15,359 bases of DNA from JAGUXG01 sp043798435 (lineage in GTDB: Bacteria > UBA9089 > UBA9088 > JAGUXG01), in contig JAZDOR010000095.1 of assembly GCA_043798435.1 (NCBI GenBank), positions 1-15,359 of the forward strand, written 5' to 3'. The position numbers and the translations under genes are program-made. This document shows positions 1 through 6,839 of the stretch, piece after piece. The notes under the pieces were generated by a model, which saw only the letters and a program-made list of their open reading frames with translations, searched no databases and had not been told where the DNA came from. Positions within the stretch are counted from its first letter, which is position 1, and the number at the start of each line of letters is the position of its first letter.

Positions 1-617
1 GCTGTATTTGCTGTTTTGTCATCAAGTTTTTCCTGAATAAGCCTTAATGATGCCCCTACCAATAAATCCGGGCTAACCTCTCTGCCATAGCCTAAGGTCA
101 GTGCCGCATCATAGCAGGAGAAATCATCAACTTTACCTAAATTATTTGTCCTATCTATCTTTGGGCTATGAAGAAAGAGAAGATTTGCTCCAAGACCCGC
201 TGGGCTTTCCTCAAAGTGATGGGTATAAGAGATAGACTCTAAGCCTATTCCAACTAAGCCTGCCCTATGAAACATACCAAGCCTCTTTCCCTTTATATTG
301 GCTAATCCTGCTGGGTTTAATAAAACAGCATTCTCATCATCAGCCAGACCAACATAGGCACCAGCCATAGCCTCTACCCTTGGACCTGAGCCCATCTTCA
401 GGAATTGCAATGGAGATGTAGCGATGTATTCGGACTGGGCAAATACTGAGAAGGGCAATATGAGCATTGTAATTGTTAGCCACAGAGACACAGAGGACAC
501 GGAGAATACAGAATACAGAATACAGAATACAGAATTTCTGACTTCTGACTTCTGACTCCTGACTCCTGAATTCTGACTCCTGAATTCTGACTCCTGTATT
601 CTAACTTTTCTCTTCAT
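1..617 (-). CDS. PorV/UPF0164-family outer-membrane protein, 3' end beyond the window
   Basis: The minus-strand frame is open from the ATG at 617 to the left edge, giving about 205 residues. After the signal region the protein has the family's N-terminal signature: MGSGPRVEAMAGAYVGLADD near residues 75-94, then an NPAGLA motif near 102, then alternating strands typical of a beta-barrel. Family knowledge: UPF0164/PorV proteins are outer-membrane barrels, and PorV serves type IX secretion as a cargo shuttle. The start codon overlaps the stop of the upstream propeller gene (ATGA, 617-614), so translation is probably coupled and the two form an operon. Residues about 7-48 are encoded by simple tandem repeats (CAGGAGT/CAGAATT words, CAGAATA words and a CACAGAGGA-type run). 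They keep the frame and lead into the hydrophobic stretch that ends PFSVFAQS. A shorter alternative start is Met51 (ATG at 467-465). The family call is firm; a true T9SS role is inference. Confidence 0.85.
   Translation of the reverse strand, partial: MKRKVRIQESEFRSQNSGVRSQKSEVRNSVFCILYSVFSVSSVSLWLTITMLILPFSVFAQSEYIATSPLQFLKMGSGPRVEAMAGAYVGLADDENAVLLNPAGLANIKGKRLGMFHRAGLVGIGLESISYTHHFEESPAGLGANLLFLHSPKIDRTNNLGKVDDFSCYDAALTLGYGREVSPDLLVGASLRLIQEKLDDKTANT
480..605. repeat. Simple tandem-repeat block inside the PorV-like gene
   Basis: Plus-strand reading shows a CACAGAGACACAGAGGACAC run (481-500), four GAATACA units (504-535), then repeated TTCTGACTTC and CCTGAATTCTGACT units up to about 600. 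The blocks resemble arms of the intergenic palindromes elsewhere in the window, but here they lie within coding sequence and encode the N-terminal extension and most of the hydrophobic signal segment of the PorV-like protein. Confidence 0.85.
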
Positions 618-3600
618 CTTATTATCACCACAATTCCCTTCTGGGTCTTTCCTTCTCCTTCTGCCAGCCAGATATACATCCCTGAGGCGACCTCTTTACC
701 TGCCTCATTCTTTGTATCCCAGGTTGTACCGGCAATCTCTCTCACTAACTGTCCTGTTAGCGTGAATATCTTGACTTTTCCCGCTGTAAAAGTGACCTCT
801 CTATCTGGTGCTTTGCAGGGATTTGGATAAGGTCTCAAATTATCAAGAGACTGAGCAAAGCCAAGCCCTATTCTGAATGTACCAGGGGAGGTAATATCAG
901 CCTTTACCATATCATTATTCAGGTCAACGCTGCTCTTTAAGGGTTTCCAGCTTGAGTCTCTCAGTTCAAATATCGCCAGGTTCTCCTCTGTCTCATCATT
1001 AAACTGGTCAGAATACGGAATAAACAGAGTGGCTGGTAGGCTGGTTATCTCCTTGTCTGGACTTGCCTTTTCCACTGCCTTTATCCTTCTAATGGTATCA
1101 GATAGCCCAGTTAAGCTTCTGTCAAATGCTGGAAGATTCAACTCTTTTATCTCCTCCACTGTCACTACAATATTATCTATATTTATAATCATCTTTGTCG
1201 GTGAGAAGGTAAGCTCCTTTCCTTTGTCTTGTGTTGTAATCTCTTTTGAGGAGACACCCAGATTTTTAATCAGAATAGTCATGCTACCAGCCACACCATA
1301 GCCTGATGGATCCGCAGGCATAAGCTCTACTACCACTGTTGTCTCTGTATCAGACAGGCTTATCCCAGACGGCCAGAAGACCTCTTGCTGCCCTGGGGCA
1401 AGATAGCTTGTACCAGTAAGACTTCCGCTTTTGCCGTTATATTTCAGGGTAATTGTCGCTTGTTCTCCATCTCCATCCTCTAAATCAAAGGCTATCTTTA
1501 TTATCCCAGAATTGCCGTAAGTTTTGAGATTTTTTACCACTGGCAGATAATTCAAGTTATCAAGGGTGAATGAGCAGATGGATGATGTTCCAACTATAAG
1601 AGGGTCAGAAGGTGTTATCCGCAGCCAGACAACTGTCTTTGTCTGGGGAAGGTCAAGGTCTGAGCTCCAGGAGAATATATTCTGGATACCACTTACTGAA
1701 GCTAAGAGATTTTCTTTGTTGCTGCCAGTTGCCTCCTTCCAAGTAAACCCATCCAACGAATATTCAGCCTGAATTCTCCCTGTGTCTCCATCCGGATCAT
1801 AAAGAGCATAGGCAATATTGACTGTTCTTGCTCCTCCTGTCAATGGACTTATCTGGCAAGATGGAGGGCTATTCCTTCGCTCCTGCGTCAGTTGATAAAG
1901 ATAGACCAAACCAGCCTTATTTCCTATCAAAATATCCTTCTTTTCATCGCTGTTATAATCTAAGACAAAAGGAATGGCATTCTCTCCGCAATCCACCTCT
2001 TCCCCATCAACCTTCATCTTTGTTCCATAGTCAAATTGGGGTGTCTCTATGCCATAGTTCAAAAAGAGCCAGAGATAGCCATTACTATCCCCGACAACCA
2101 AATCCTCTTTTCCGTTTCCATTCCAGTCAATAAGGGCAGGAGCAGAATAGCCTGAAACCTTGAGAGGTGTAGAGCCAGTCCCCACACAAACCTTTGTTGC
2201 TGTTGAAAAAGCAGGCTGCTCATCTGTGCCTGTGTTCAGGTATATCCAGAGATACCCCTGCCTATCAGAAGCCAGAATATCTTTCCTGTTATCCTTGTTC
2301 CAGTCAATAATCCTGGGCACAATATTACTTCCAACATCTTCCAAGACTATGGTTTTCCTCTCAAATATTGGCGGTCTGTCCTGCTCGCCTGTATTCTTGA
2401 AGAGGATAATATCACCAAACTCATTGCCAACAAGGATGTCATAACTGCCATCATTATTGAAATCACATATCTCTGGTGCAGAATAGGACTTGCATCTGAT
2501 TGGGATCGCCGTAGATGTACTTTTCTCCTGAAGTTTTAAGTAGTTTGTAAAGACAGGGTTCTGTTCTGTTCCGCTGTTTAGGTAGTAGTTGAGGTATCCG
2601 TTACTATCCCCTATGATCAGGTCTTTTTTGAGGTTTGTGGCTCCTGGTGCAGAGTAAGCTCCAATGTCAAGATTCTCTCCATTTGCCTGGATAGGAGGAA
2701 GCATCACATCAGAGGTGTTGTTGACAAGGAAACCCCCTGTCTTTACTATTTGACCTGGCCCACTCGGGTCATAAGGGGTTATCCTGAAGATATAATTCCC
2801 CTGGACAGAGCCAATGTCCCTCACCGAATCCCAGACAAAGGTATGAGCTATTCCTGCCGGAGAGGAGGCGAGCCCCTCCTTTCCCTCGCCTCCTACTCCA
2901 GCTGTTGCCTCATACCAGGAGACATCATCCCTTGAGTATTCTGGCAGTATTCTTACTGTGTCAAAATCTTCATCAACTAAGGTATATGAGATATTCACCT
3001 TTCCTTGTTGAGGGCTTGGCGGTGTGTCAACGGTAACCCTGGGGAGAGAGTTTGAAAATGTGGATAGGTATAGGGATATTTGACCATCCTCTCTTCCAGC
3101 AACAATATCCCAACTGCCATTCTTGTCCCAGTCGCATAAAACAGGTGCGGCACAATCGCCAACATCGATGTCTGCTCCTATTGACAACTTAAGCCTCTTT
3201 TTTTCAGAGAAAGAGGGGTTTTTGTCTGTGCCTATATTGATAAAGAGCCAGATTGTGCCATCCTCTACCCCAACTAAAAGGTCTTTTCTGCCGTCTTTGT
3301 TATAGTCAATGACAAATGGTTTTGCCTTGTTTCCAACACCTGCTTGAATGATGGTAGGTTCAGAGAAAACTGGAGCTCCATCTTGATTTATATTTAAGAA
3401 TAGCCTAATATCTCCATACCTATCTCCGACAAGGAGGTCCTTCTTGCCATCGTTGTTGTAATCAATAACAACAGGCGTGGCATCATAGCCAACATCAATC
3501 GGCAGATTGCCTGATCGGACAGCATAAGTTCCTTTGTTAAATATTGGGGCATCATTTGTGGCAGAGTTTATAAAGACCCAAACATACCCAAGAGCATCCC

Positions 3601-4831
3601 CAACAATCAGGTCTTTCTTATAATCATTATTCCAGTCGCAGGCCCAGGGGCTGGTAGAGTTTAGTCTAATCTCAGGGGTTGTTGTTCCGCTCTTTTCAAC
3701 AAAGAAGGATTCACCAGTAAACAGGGGATTTTCGTCCCTGCCTGAATTTAGAAATAGAGCCACCCGACCAAATTCTTCACCGACAATAATATCCTTCTTT
3801 CCATCGTTGTTCCAGTCAATCACCTGGGGCTTTGAGTAACCACCCATGTCTATAGGTTCTGGGTCCCCATCAACATACTGAGAGGCGTTGAAGACTGGTG
3901 GCTCATTTGGAGAATGGCTTGTGTTGATGAAAAGCCGAATATTTCCATAAGCTTCTCCGACAATCAAATCCTTTCCACCATCATTATTCCAATCTCCTAC
4001 AAAGGGCGAGGCAAACATGCCAACATCTATATCTGCTCCAGAAACCTGTATCTTTGTTGCAGACAGAAATTTGGGAATATAAGTTCCAGTTCCTATTGTC
4101 TCTGTGCCCCTTTGGAAAAGAAGGATATTTCCTGTCTCATTGCCACAAATTAAGTCCTTTCTGCCATCGCCATTCCAGTCAGTTATCACAGGTTTTGCAT
4201 ATTGCCCAACATCCAGGCTAGAGCTTCCTATTAGAGTGAGTGTTCCCCCTGAGAATATAGGCATATTCTGTTGGCCTGTATTTTTGAAGAACCAGACCTG
4301 GCCGTGTTTGTCGCCAACAAATAGGTCTGGCAGGCTATCCTCGTCAATATCAAAAAGATAGGGTGCAGAGCAGTCTTTGCTGATAACCATATCATTTGCT
4401 CTCAAGCTTTCGGTCTGTTCAAATATAGGCTCAGAGTTTTCTATGTTGCCATTAATGCTTTTTGCCACCAAAACCTTGCCATTTGCTCCTCCAATGAGCA
4501 GGTCCCAATGCTTTTGTCCATCAAAATTACAGGGGTGAGCCGCAGCATATCCATCCTCTCTTTTAAATTGCACACCCTCTATCTCAATCTTTTCTCCTGT
4601 ATCAAAGGATGGGGATTCATCCGTGCCAATATTCTTATAGAACCAGATGTAGCCCGCTCGATCACCCACAATAATGTCCTTTTTTCCATCAAGATTCCAG
4701 TCAATGACAGCGGGTGAGCCATTATAGCCAACCTTAAGCACCTTCTTCTCCACCTTAAGTTCAGTAGTAAATTGTGGAGAGCCTGCCAGAGCCACTTGTG
4801 CCATAAACAATAAAAAGAGGATTTTTCTCAT
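614..4831 (-). CDS. Secreted FG-GAP/VCBS beta-propeller protein with T9SS-like C-terminal domain
   Basis: The protein has 1405 residues and begins with a signal peptide (residues 1-16, cleavage after VALA). There are about ten FG-GAP/VCBS repeats in residues 34-590 and five in 720-981. Each carries a Ca-binding-type loop such as DWNNDGKKDIIVGE (339-352) or DYNNDGKKDLLVGD (457-470) followed by G.I.LF.N. Three Ig/Fn3-like domains lie at about 596-703, 985-1090 and 1096-1189, the first two clearly alike (EYS...W.EAT). A linker domain (about 1210-1325) precedes a C-terminal module at 1332-1405 with YPNP, KVKIFTLTGQLVREI and SGMYIWL. That is the pattern of type A T9SS sorting or FlgD-like domains. 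Family knowledge: such propellers are extracellular adhesins or ligand binders. No enzymatic domain is visible. The stop overlaps the ATG of the PorV-like gene, which fits a cargo/outer-membrane partner pair. The AAAGAG before the ATG is very close for a ribosome site. The ligand is unknown. Confidence 0.9.
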   Translation of the reverse strand: MRKILFLLFMAQVALAGSPQFTTELKVEKKVLKVGYNGSPAVIDWNLDGKKDIIVGDRAGYIWFYKNIGTDESPSFDTGEKIEIEGVQFKREDGYAAAHPCNFDGQKHWDLLIGGANGKVLVAKSINGNIENSEPIFEQTESLRANDMVISKDCSAPYLFDIDEDSLPDLFVGDKHGQVWFFKNTGQQNMPIFSGGTLTLIGSSSLDVGQYAKPVITDWNGDGRKDLICGNETGNILLFQRGTETIGTGTYIPKFLSATKIQVSGADIDVGMFASPFVGDWNNDGGKDLIVGEAYGNIRLFINTSHSPNEPPVFNASQYVDGDPEPIDMGGYSKPQVIDWNNDGKKDIIVGEEFGRVALFLNSGRDENPLFTGESFFVEKSGTTTPEIRLNSTSPWACDWNNDYKKDLIVGDALGYVWVFINSATNDAPIFNKGTYAVRSGNLPIDVGYDATPVVIDYNNDGKKDLLVGDRYGDIRLFLNINQDGAPVFSEPTIIQAGVGNKAKPFVIDYNKDGRKDLLVGVEDGTIWLFINIGTDKNPSFSEKKRLKLSIGADIDVGDCAAPVLCDWDKNGSWDIVAGREDGQISLYLSTFSNSLPRVTVDTPPSPQQGKVNISYTLVDEDFDTVRILPEYSRDDVSWYEATAGVGGEGKEGLASSPAGIAHTFVWDSVRDIGSVQGNYIFRITPYDPSGPGQIVKTGGFLVNNTSDVMLPPIQANGENLDIGAYSAPGATNLKKDLIIGDSNGYLNYYLNSGTEQNPVFTNYLKLQEKSTSTAIPIRCKSYSAPEICDFNNDGSYDILVGNEFGDIILFKNTGEQDRPPIFERKTIVLEDVGSNIVPRIIDWNKDNRKDILASDRQGYLWIYLNTGTDEQPAFSTATKVCVGTGSTPLKVSGYSAPALIDWNGNGKEDLVVGDSNGYLWLFLNYGIETPQFDYGTKMKVDGEEVDCGENAIPFVLDYNSDEKKDILIGNKAGLVYLYQLTQERRNSPPSCQISPLTGGARTVNIAYALYDPDGDTGRIQAEYSLDGFTWKEATGSNKENLLASVSGIQNIFSWSSDLDLPQTKTVVWLRITPSDPLIVGTSSICSFTLDNLNYLPVVKNLKTYGNSGIIKIAFDLEDGDGEQATITLKYNGKSGSLTGTSYLAPGQQEVFWPSGISLSDTETTVVVELMPADPSGYGVAGSMTILIKNLGVSSKEITTQDKGKELTFSPTKMIINIDNIVVTVEEIKELNLPAFDRSLTGLSDTIRRIKAVEKASPDKEITSLPATLFIPYSDQFNDETEENLAIFELRDSSWKPLKSSVDLNNDMVKADITSPGTFRIGLGFAQSLDNLRPYPNPCKAPDREVTFTAGKVKIFTLTGQLVREIAGTTWDTKNEAGKEVASGMYIWLAEGEGKTQKGIVVIIR

Positions 4832-4879
4832 CTCTTTATATACATCGGCATTTTTTGAAAAATACTTAAATAAAATTTT

Positions 4880-4920
4880 GTAACCATTCAGGTTATGTAT
4901 CAGAAGCGTAAGAAGGGGGG
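4880..4920 (+). repeat. Type C element end (GTAACC...AGAAGYGTAAGAAGGGGG)
   Basis: The stretch begins GTAACCATTCAGGTTATGTA and ends AGAAGCGTAAGAAGGGGG. Its reverse complement recurs at 14650-14691 with few differences and a small insertion (TATGTA doubled). It lies about 50 bases upstream of the propeller gene, next to the palindrome at 4944-5039. No matching right end was found nearby. Confidence 0.8.
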
Positions 4921-4943
4921 ATACTCAAGATATGATAGGAGAT

Positions 4944-5039
4944 AATAGCACGCGGATGACACGGATACTACGGATTTGCACAGATGAAATATAAAAAATC
5001 CGTGAATATCCGTCTCATCAGTGTCATCCGTGTGCTATT
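4944..5039. repeat. Palindromic element with CACGGATA-type word arms
   Basis: The left arm (4944-4977) starts AATAGCACGCGGATGACACG and the right arm (about 4998-5039) ends GTGTCATCCGTGTGCTATT. The arms pair imperfectly around an AT-rich centre. Each arm is a degenerate tandem run of words like ACACGGAT and CTACGGAT. No gene is present; the open frame that crosses it is repeat-derived. Confidence 0.85.
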
Positions 5040-5046
5040 GCTGAAT

Positions 5047-5071
5047 AAAAAAAGGGGACCCGAAGGCCCCC
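5047..5071 (-). terminator. Rho-independent terminator with UUCG tetraloop, minus strand
   Basis: Read on the minus strand: GGGGGCC, loop TTCG, GGTCCCC, then seven T. All seven stem positions pair, with one G-U. C(UUCG)G is the known extra-stable tetraloop. No minus-strand gene ends just upstream of it (the nearest is the one at 12032-12322), so it may shield the propeller operon from read-through or terminate an unseen transcript. It forms part of the left edge of the element at 5074-5225. Confidence 0.7.
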
Positions 5072-5073
5072 TT

Positions 5074-5225
5074 GTAACTACTCACAAAATTGGGGAAAAG
5101 CCACAGAAAAATAAATCTTGCCACAGATTACACAGATTAACACTGATGAATCTACATAAAATATTAAATCTGTGTCTATCTGTGAATCTGTGGCTAAATA
5201 TTTCCCCAATATTTTGAGTAATTAC
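5074..5225. repeat. Type A palindromic element with a nested CACAGATTA-word palindrome
   Basis: The left end is GTAACTACTCACAAAATTGG (5074) and the right end, reversed, is GTAATTACTCAAAATATTGG (5225 leftwards). An outer AAAAAGGGGAC/GTCCCCTTTTT pair flanks them (5049-5059 and 5225-5235). Inside is a second palindrome: 5121-5152 begins CCACAGATTACACAGATTAA, and 5166-5193 is the imperfect complement ending GAATCTGTGG. The same ends bound the element at 7942-8157. No protein-coding signal; the short open frames here change phase with the repeat words. Confidence 0.8.
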
Positions 5226-5348
5226 GTCCCCTTTTTACTTGTCTCTTTCCCGAAATTAGAACTTGGTTACGAACTGACACTTGAGCATTGTGGTTCAAAG
5301 CCACTTTATCTTCACTATTCCTTCTACCTTCTTGAACTCTGGATCACC

Positions 5349-5582
5349 GTAACACTTTACTTATCTGAAGGGAAAATGGAAAAACTTTCGGAAAAAGGGA
5401 AAAAGAGACTAACCACAAAGGCACTTTAGTCGTGATTCGTGTCCGTTTAGCGTGTCCGTACAAAGAAATAACGGTCACGGAGGACGATTTTAGTCGTGTC
5501 TTGGTGGTAAAATTTCTTCTTTTCCATTTTCCCTTATTTCCCCTTTTTCCTTCATTACACTTCAAATGGGTAAATAGTCAAC
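5349..5582. repeat. Type B palindromic element with two nested inner palindromes
   Basis: The left end is GTAACACTTTACTTATCTGA (5349-5368). The right end (5553-5582), reversed, begins GTTGACTATTTACCCATTTG and continues AAGTGTAATG. Just inside, purine-rich arms pair (GGGAAAATGGAAAA at 5371 with TTTTCCATTTTCCC at 5520). Within those lies a third level: ACCACAAAGGCAC (5411) against GTGTCTTGGTGG (5495-5506), with CGTGTCC-type words between. The same end type bounds 11828-12023. The remaining 5236-5348 shows nothing I recognise. Confidence 0.7.
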
Positions 5583-5622
5583 TTTGGCAAATTTGCATGT
5601 AACACCCTGCCTTAAGAGTTAC

Positions 5623-5652
5623 TTGACAAATCCTTTAGAAAAAGAGTAAATT
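5623..5652 (+). promoter_or_regulatory. Sigma70-type promoter, likely leaderless
   Basis: TTGACA (5623-5628), 18-base spacer, TAAATT (5647-5652). The start codon of the small ORF follows after exactly six bases, where transcription would begin. This predicts a leaderless or near-leaderless mRNA for the first gene of the NDK-like cluster. The minus-strand promoter at 12329-12357 has the same six-base arrangement. Confidence 0.55.
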
Positions 5653-5658
5653 GAGGGC

Positions 5659-5772
5659 ATGAAAAAGCTATTTATAAGCCTGCTCATTTCTACCCTATCT
5701 CTGGCAGGCTTGATTGCCACTGCTCTTGCTGACCAAACTCAGAAGGAGCTTCAGAATCTTTGGCTCTTCTGA
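5659..5772 (+). CDS. 37-residue signal-peptide ORF (secreted micropeptide or truncated gene)
   Basis: The ORF encodes a textbook Sec signal peptide: MKKLF, a hydrophobic core of about 15 residues, and an ATALA-DQ cleavage site at residue 24. Only a 13-residue tail follows, DQTQKELQNLWLF, then TGA. A consensus promoter sits immediately upstream and the NDK-like start follows 29 bases after the stop. A signal peptide this clean is unlikely by chance. It could be a genuine secreted micropeptide, a leader peptide, or the stump of a longer exported protein lost by mutation. I see no continuation in the other frames because the NDK-like ribosome site begins almost at once. Family not recognised. 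Confidence 0.5.
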   Translation: MKKLFISLLISTLSLAGLIATALADQTQKELQNLWLF

Positions 5773-5787
5773 AAAATTTAGTAATAA

Positions 5788-5795
5788 AAGGAGGT
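5788..5795 (+). promoter_or_regulatory. Strong ribosome binding site that fixes the NDK-like start
   Basis: AAGGAGGT lies six bases before the ATG at 5802. This makes 5802 the start rather than the in-frame TTG at 5760, which overlaps the small ORF and has no such site. Confidence 0.8.
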
Positions 5796-5801
5796 AATGA
5801 A

Positions 5802-6719
5802 ATGAAGGAAAGAACATTGGTAAATATTTACTCTTCAGCATTGGAGAGGTCTATTACAGGGGGAATTTTAGGTATGCTCAGGTTTATGGAGAGACCAGAT
5901 GACCCTCTTGTTATGATTGCCGCAGATATCTATAGCTTCACGCCAGAGTTGGCCAAAGGCTTGACAGAAACATTTATAGAGAAGAGGGAAGAGGAAAGAG
6001 CAGAATTATTGGCTTATGAGTTTGACCGCACAAAATATAAATACCCAAGGATGTTGAGTCTGGTGATTGAGGGGAAGAATGCCATAGTCAGGGTAAAAAG
6101 GATTATGGGCAAGGTAAATGTTAGAAATGGAACCACCATTCTTGGCAGATTTGGCTTCTTTCACCCTGTTGATAAAAAGAGCATCTGTGAATTTCCTGCC
6201 TCTTGTCCGCAGAACAAAGATGAAGCAGAGGCTCAGATAGAGCTTATCTGGAAGAAGCATAAAAACTTGGGAGGACCACTTTCTGCCTCCATAAACTATT
6301 CGACCAAAGAGCAGGATAAGGTGGACCAGACTGTAGTCCTCATAAAGCCTAATGCCTTTGAGAAACCTTATGACCCAAGGCCAGGTGGTGTAATAGATAT
6401 GATTGCGAGGACTGGGATGTATATCATCGGAGCAAAGGTTATAATGCCCACAGAGGATGAGATGATGGAGTTCTATCTTCCGCACAAAGAAAAGGGCTTC
6501 TATCAGGGGCTTGTTAAGTTTATGAGCAGAAAGCCCTCTTTGGCACTTCTTTATGAAGGTGTTAATGCCAGAGCCCAGATACGAGAAACAGCCCTTTCCC
6601 TTATTAGATTGGTCTATACTGATAATCTTACAGAGAATACCATTCATACCTCAGATACACCAGATGACTTTATCAGGGAAAAAGGGGTGATTAATTTCTC
6701 AAATAATTTAATAGTATAG
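5802..6719 (+). CDS. Tandem two-domain nucleoside-diphosphate-kinase-like protein
   Basis: The protein has 305 residues, about twice the family's usual 130-150. The C-terminal domain (about 175-299) aligns by eye with NDK: LIKPNA (180-185, phosphate-binding Lys182), EFYLPHK (Tyr225), GLVKFMSRKPS, LLYEGVNA, and NTIHTSDTPDD with the phospho-accepting His at 282. The stretch between VYTDN and ENTIH is about 15 residues shorter than usual and lacks the GTxRGDFG motif with its phosphate-binding Arg. The N-terminal domain (about 4-152) begins RTLVNIYSSALER, keeps LVIEGKNAIVRVKRIMG and GTTILGRFG, but has no IKP lysine and has CEFPASCP where the catalytic histidine should be. Family knowledge: NDK moves the gamma-phosphate between nucleotides through phosphohistidine. 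Whether this protein is active is open. A strong AAGGAGGT site sets the start. It may share a transcript with the small signal-peptide ORF upstream. Confidence 0.8.
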   Translation: MKERTLVNIYSSALERSITGGILGMLRFMERPDDPLVMIAADIYSFTPELAKGLTETFIEKREEERAELLAYEFDRTKYKYPRMLSLVIEGKNAIVRVKRIMGKVNVRNGTTILGRFGFFHPVDKKSICEFPASCPQNKDEAEAQIELIWKKHKNLGGPLSASINYSTKEQDKVDQTVVLIKPNAFEKPYDPRPGGVIDMIARTGMYIIGAKVIMPTEDEMMEFYLPHKEKGFYQGLVKFMSRKPSLALLYEGVNARAQIRETALSLIRLVYTDNLTENTIHTSDTPDDFIREKGVINFSNNLIV

Positions 6720-6733
6720 AAATTTCCTTTTTG

Positions 6734-6821
6734 GGACGCAGATAAACGCAGATTTTCAAGATTTTAAACATATAGAATTGACTTAAAAATTAATCCTGAT
6801 AATCTGCGAAGATCTGCGTCC
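6734..6821. repeat. Palindromic element with ACGCAGAT-word arms
   Basis: The left arm starts GGACGCAGATAAACGCAGAT (6734-6753) and the right arm is AATCTGCGAAGATCTGCGTC plus C (6801-6821). An AT-rich centre of about 45 bases separates them. It begins 15 bases after the NDK-like stop and ends 18 bases before larC. It could act as a terminator, but no U-run follows. Confidence 0.9.
6778..6805 (+). promoter_or_regulatory. Possible larC promoter inside the palindrome
   Basis: TTGACT (6778-6783), a 16-base spacer and TAATCT (6800-6805) lie in the centre and right arm of the repeat, about 34 bases before the larC ATG. The -10 overlaps the repeat arm, so the match may be chance. Confidence 0.3.
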
Positions 6822-6839
6822 AAATAACTTGTTTCTAAA

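Noticed and set aside
480..600. Possible CRISPR array
   Set aside because: The units are 5-15 bases, directly adjacent and without spacers of even length; there are no cas genes.
4984..5217. Open frame of 77 residues starting MKYKKSVNIR on the plus strand
   Set aside because: It runs through two palindromes and its residues simply read out repeat words; there is no ribosome site and no domain.
5172..5565. Further open frames on both strands (85 and 73 residues)
   Set aside because: They cross element boundaries and low-complexity purine arms, with no ribosome site or recognisable protein features.
5760..5801. TTG start at 5760 for the NDK-like protein
   Set aside because: It overlaps the small signal-peptide ORF and would translate the ribosome binding site as protein; the ATG at 5802 has ideal spacing.
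6006..6647. 213-residue minus-strand frame opposite the NDK-like gene
   Set aside because: It is an antisense shadow. The plus strand has a strong ribosome site and recognisable NDK motifs, and the minus-strand product has none.
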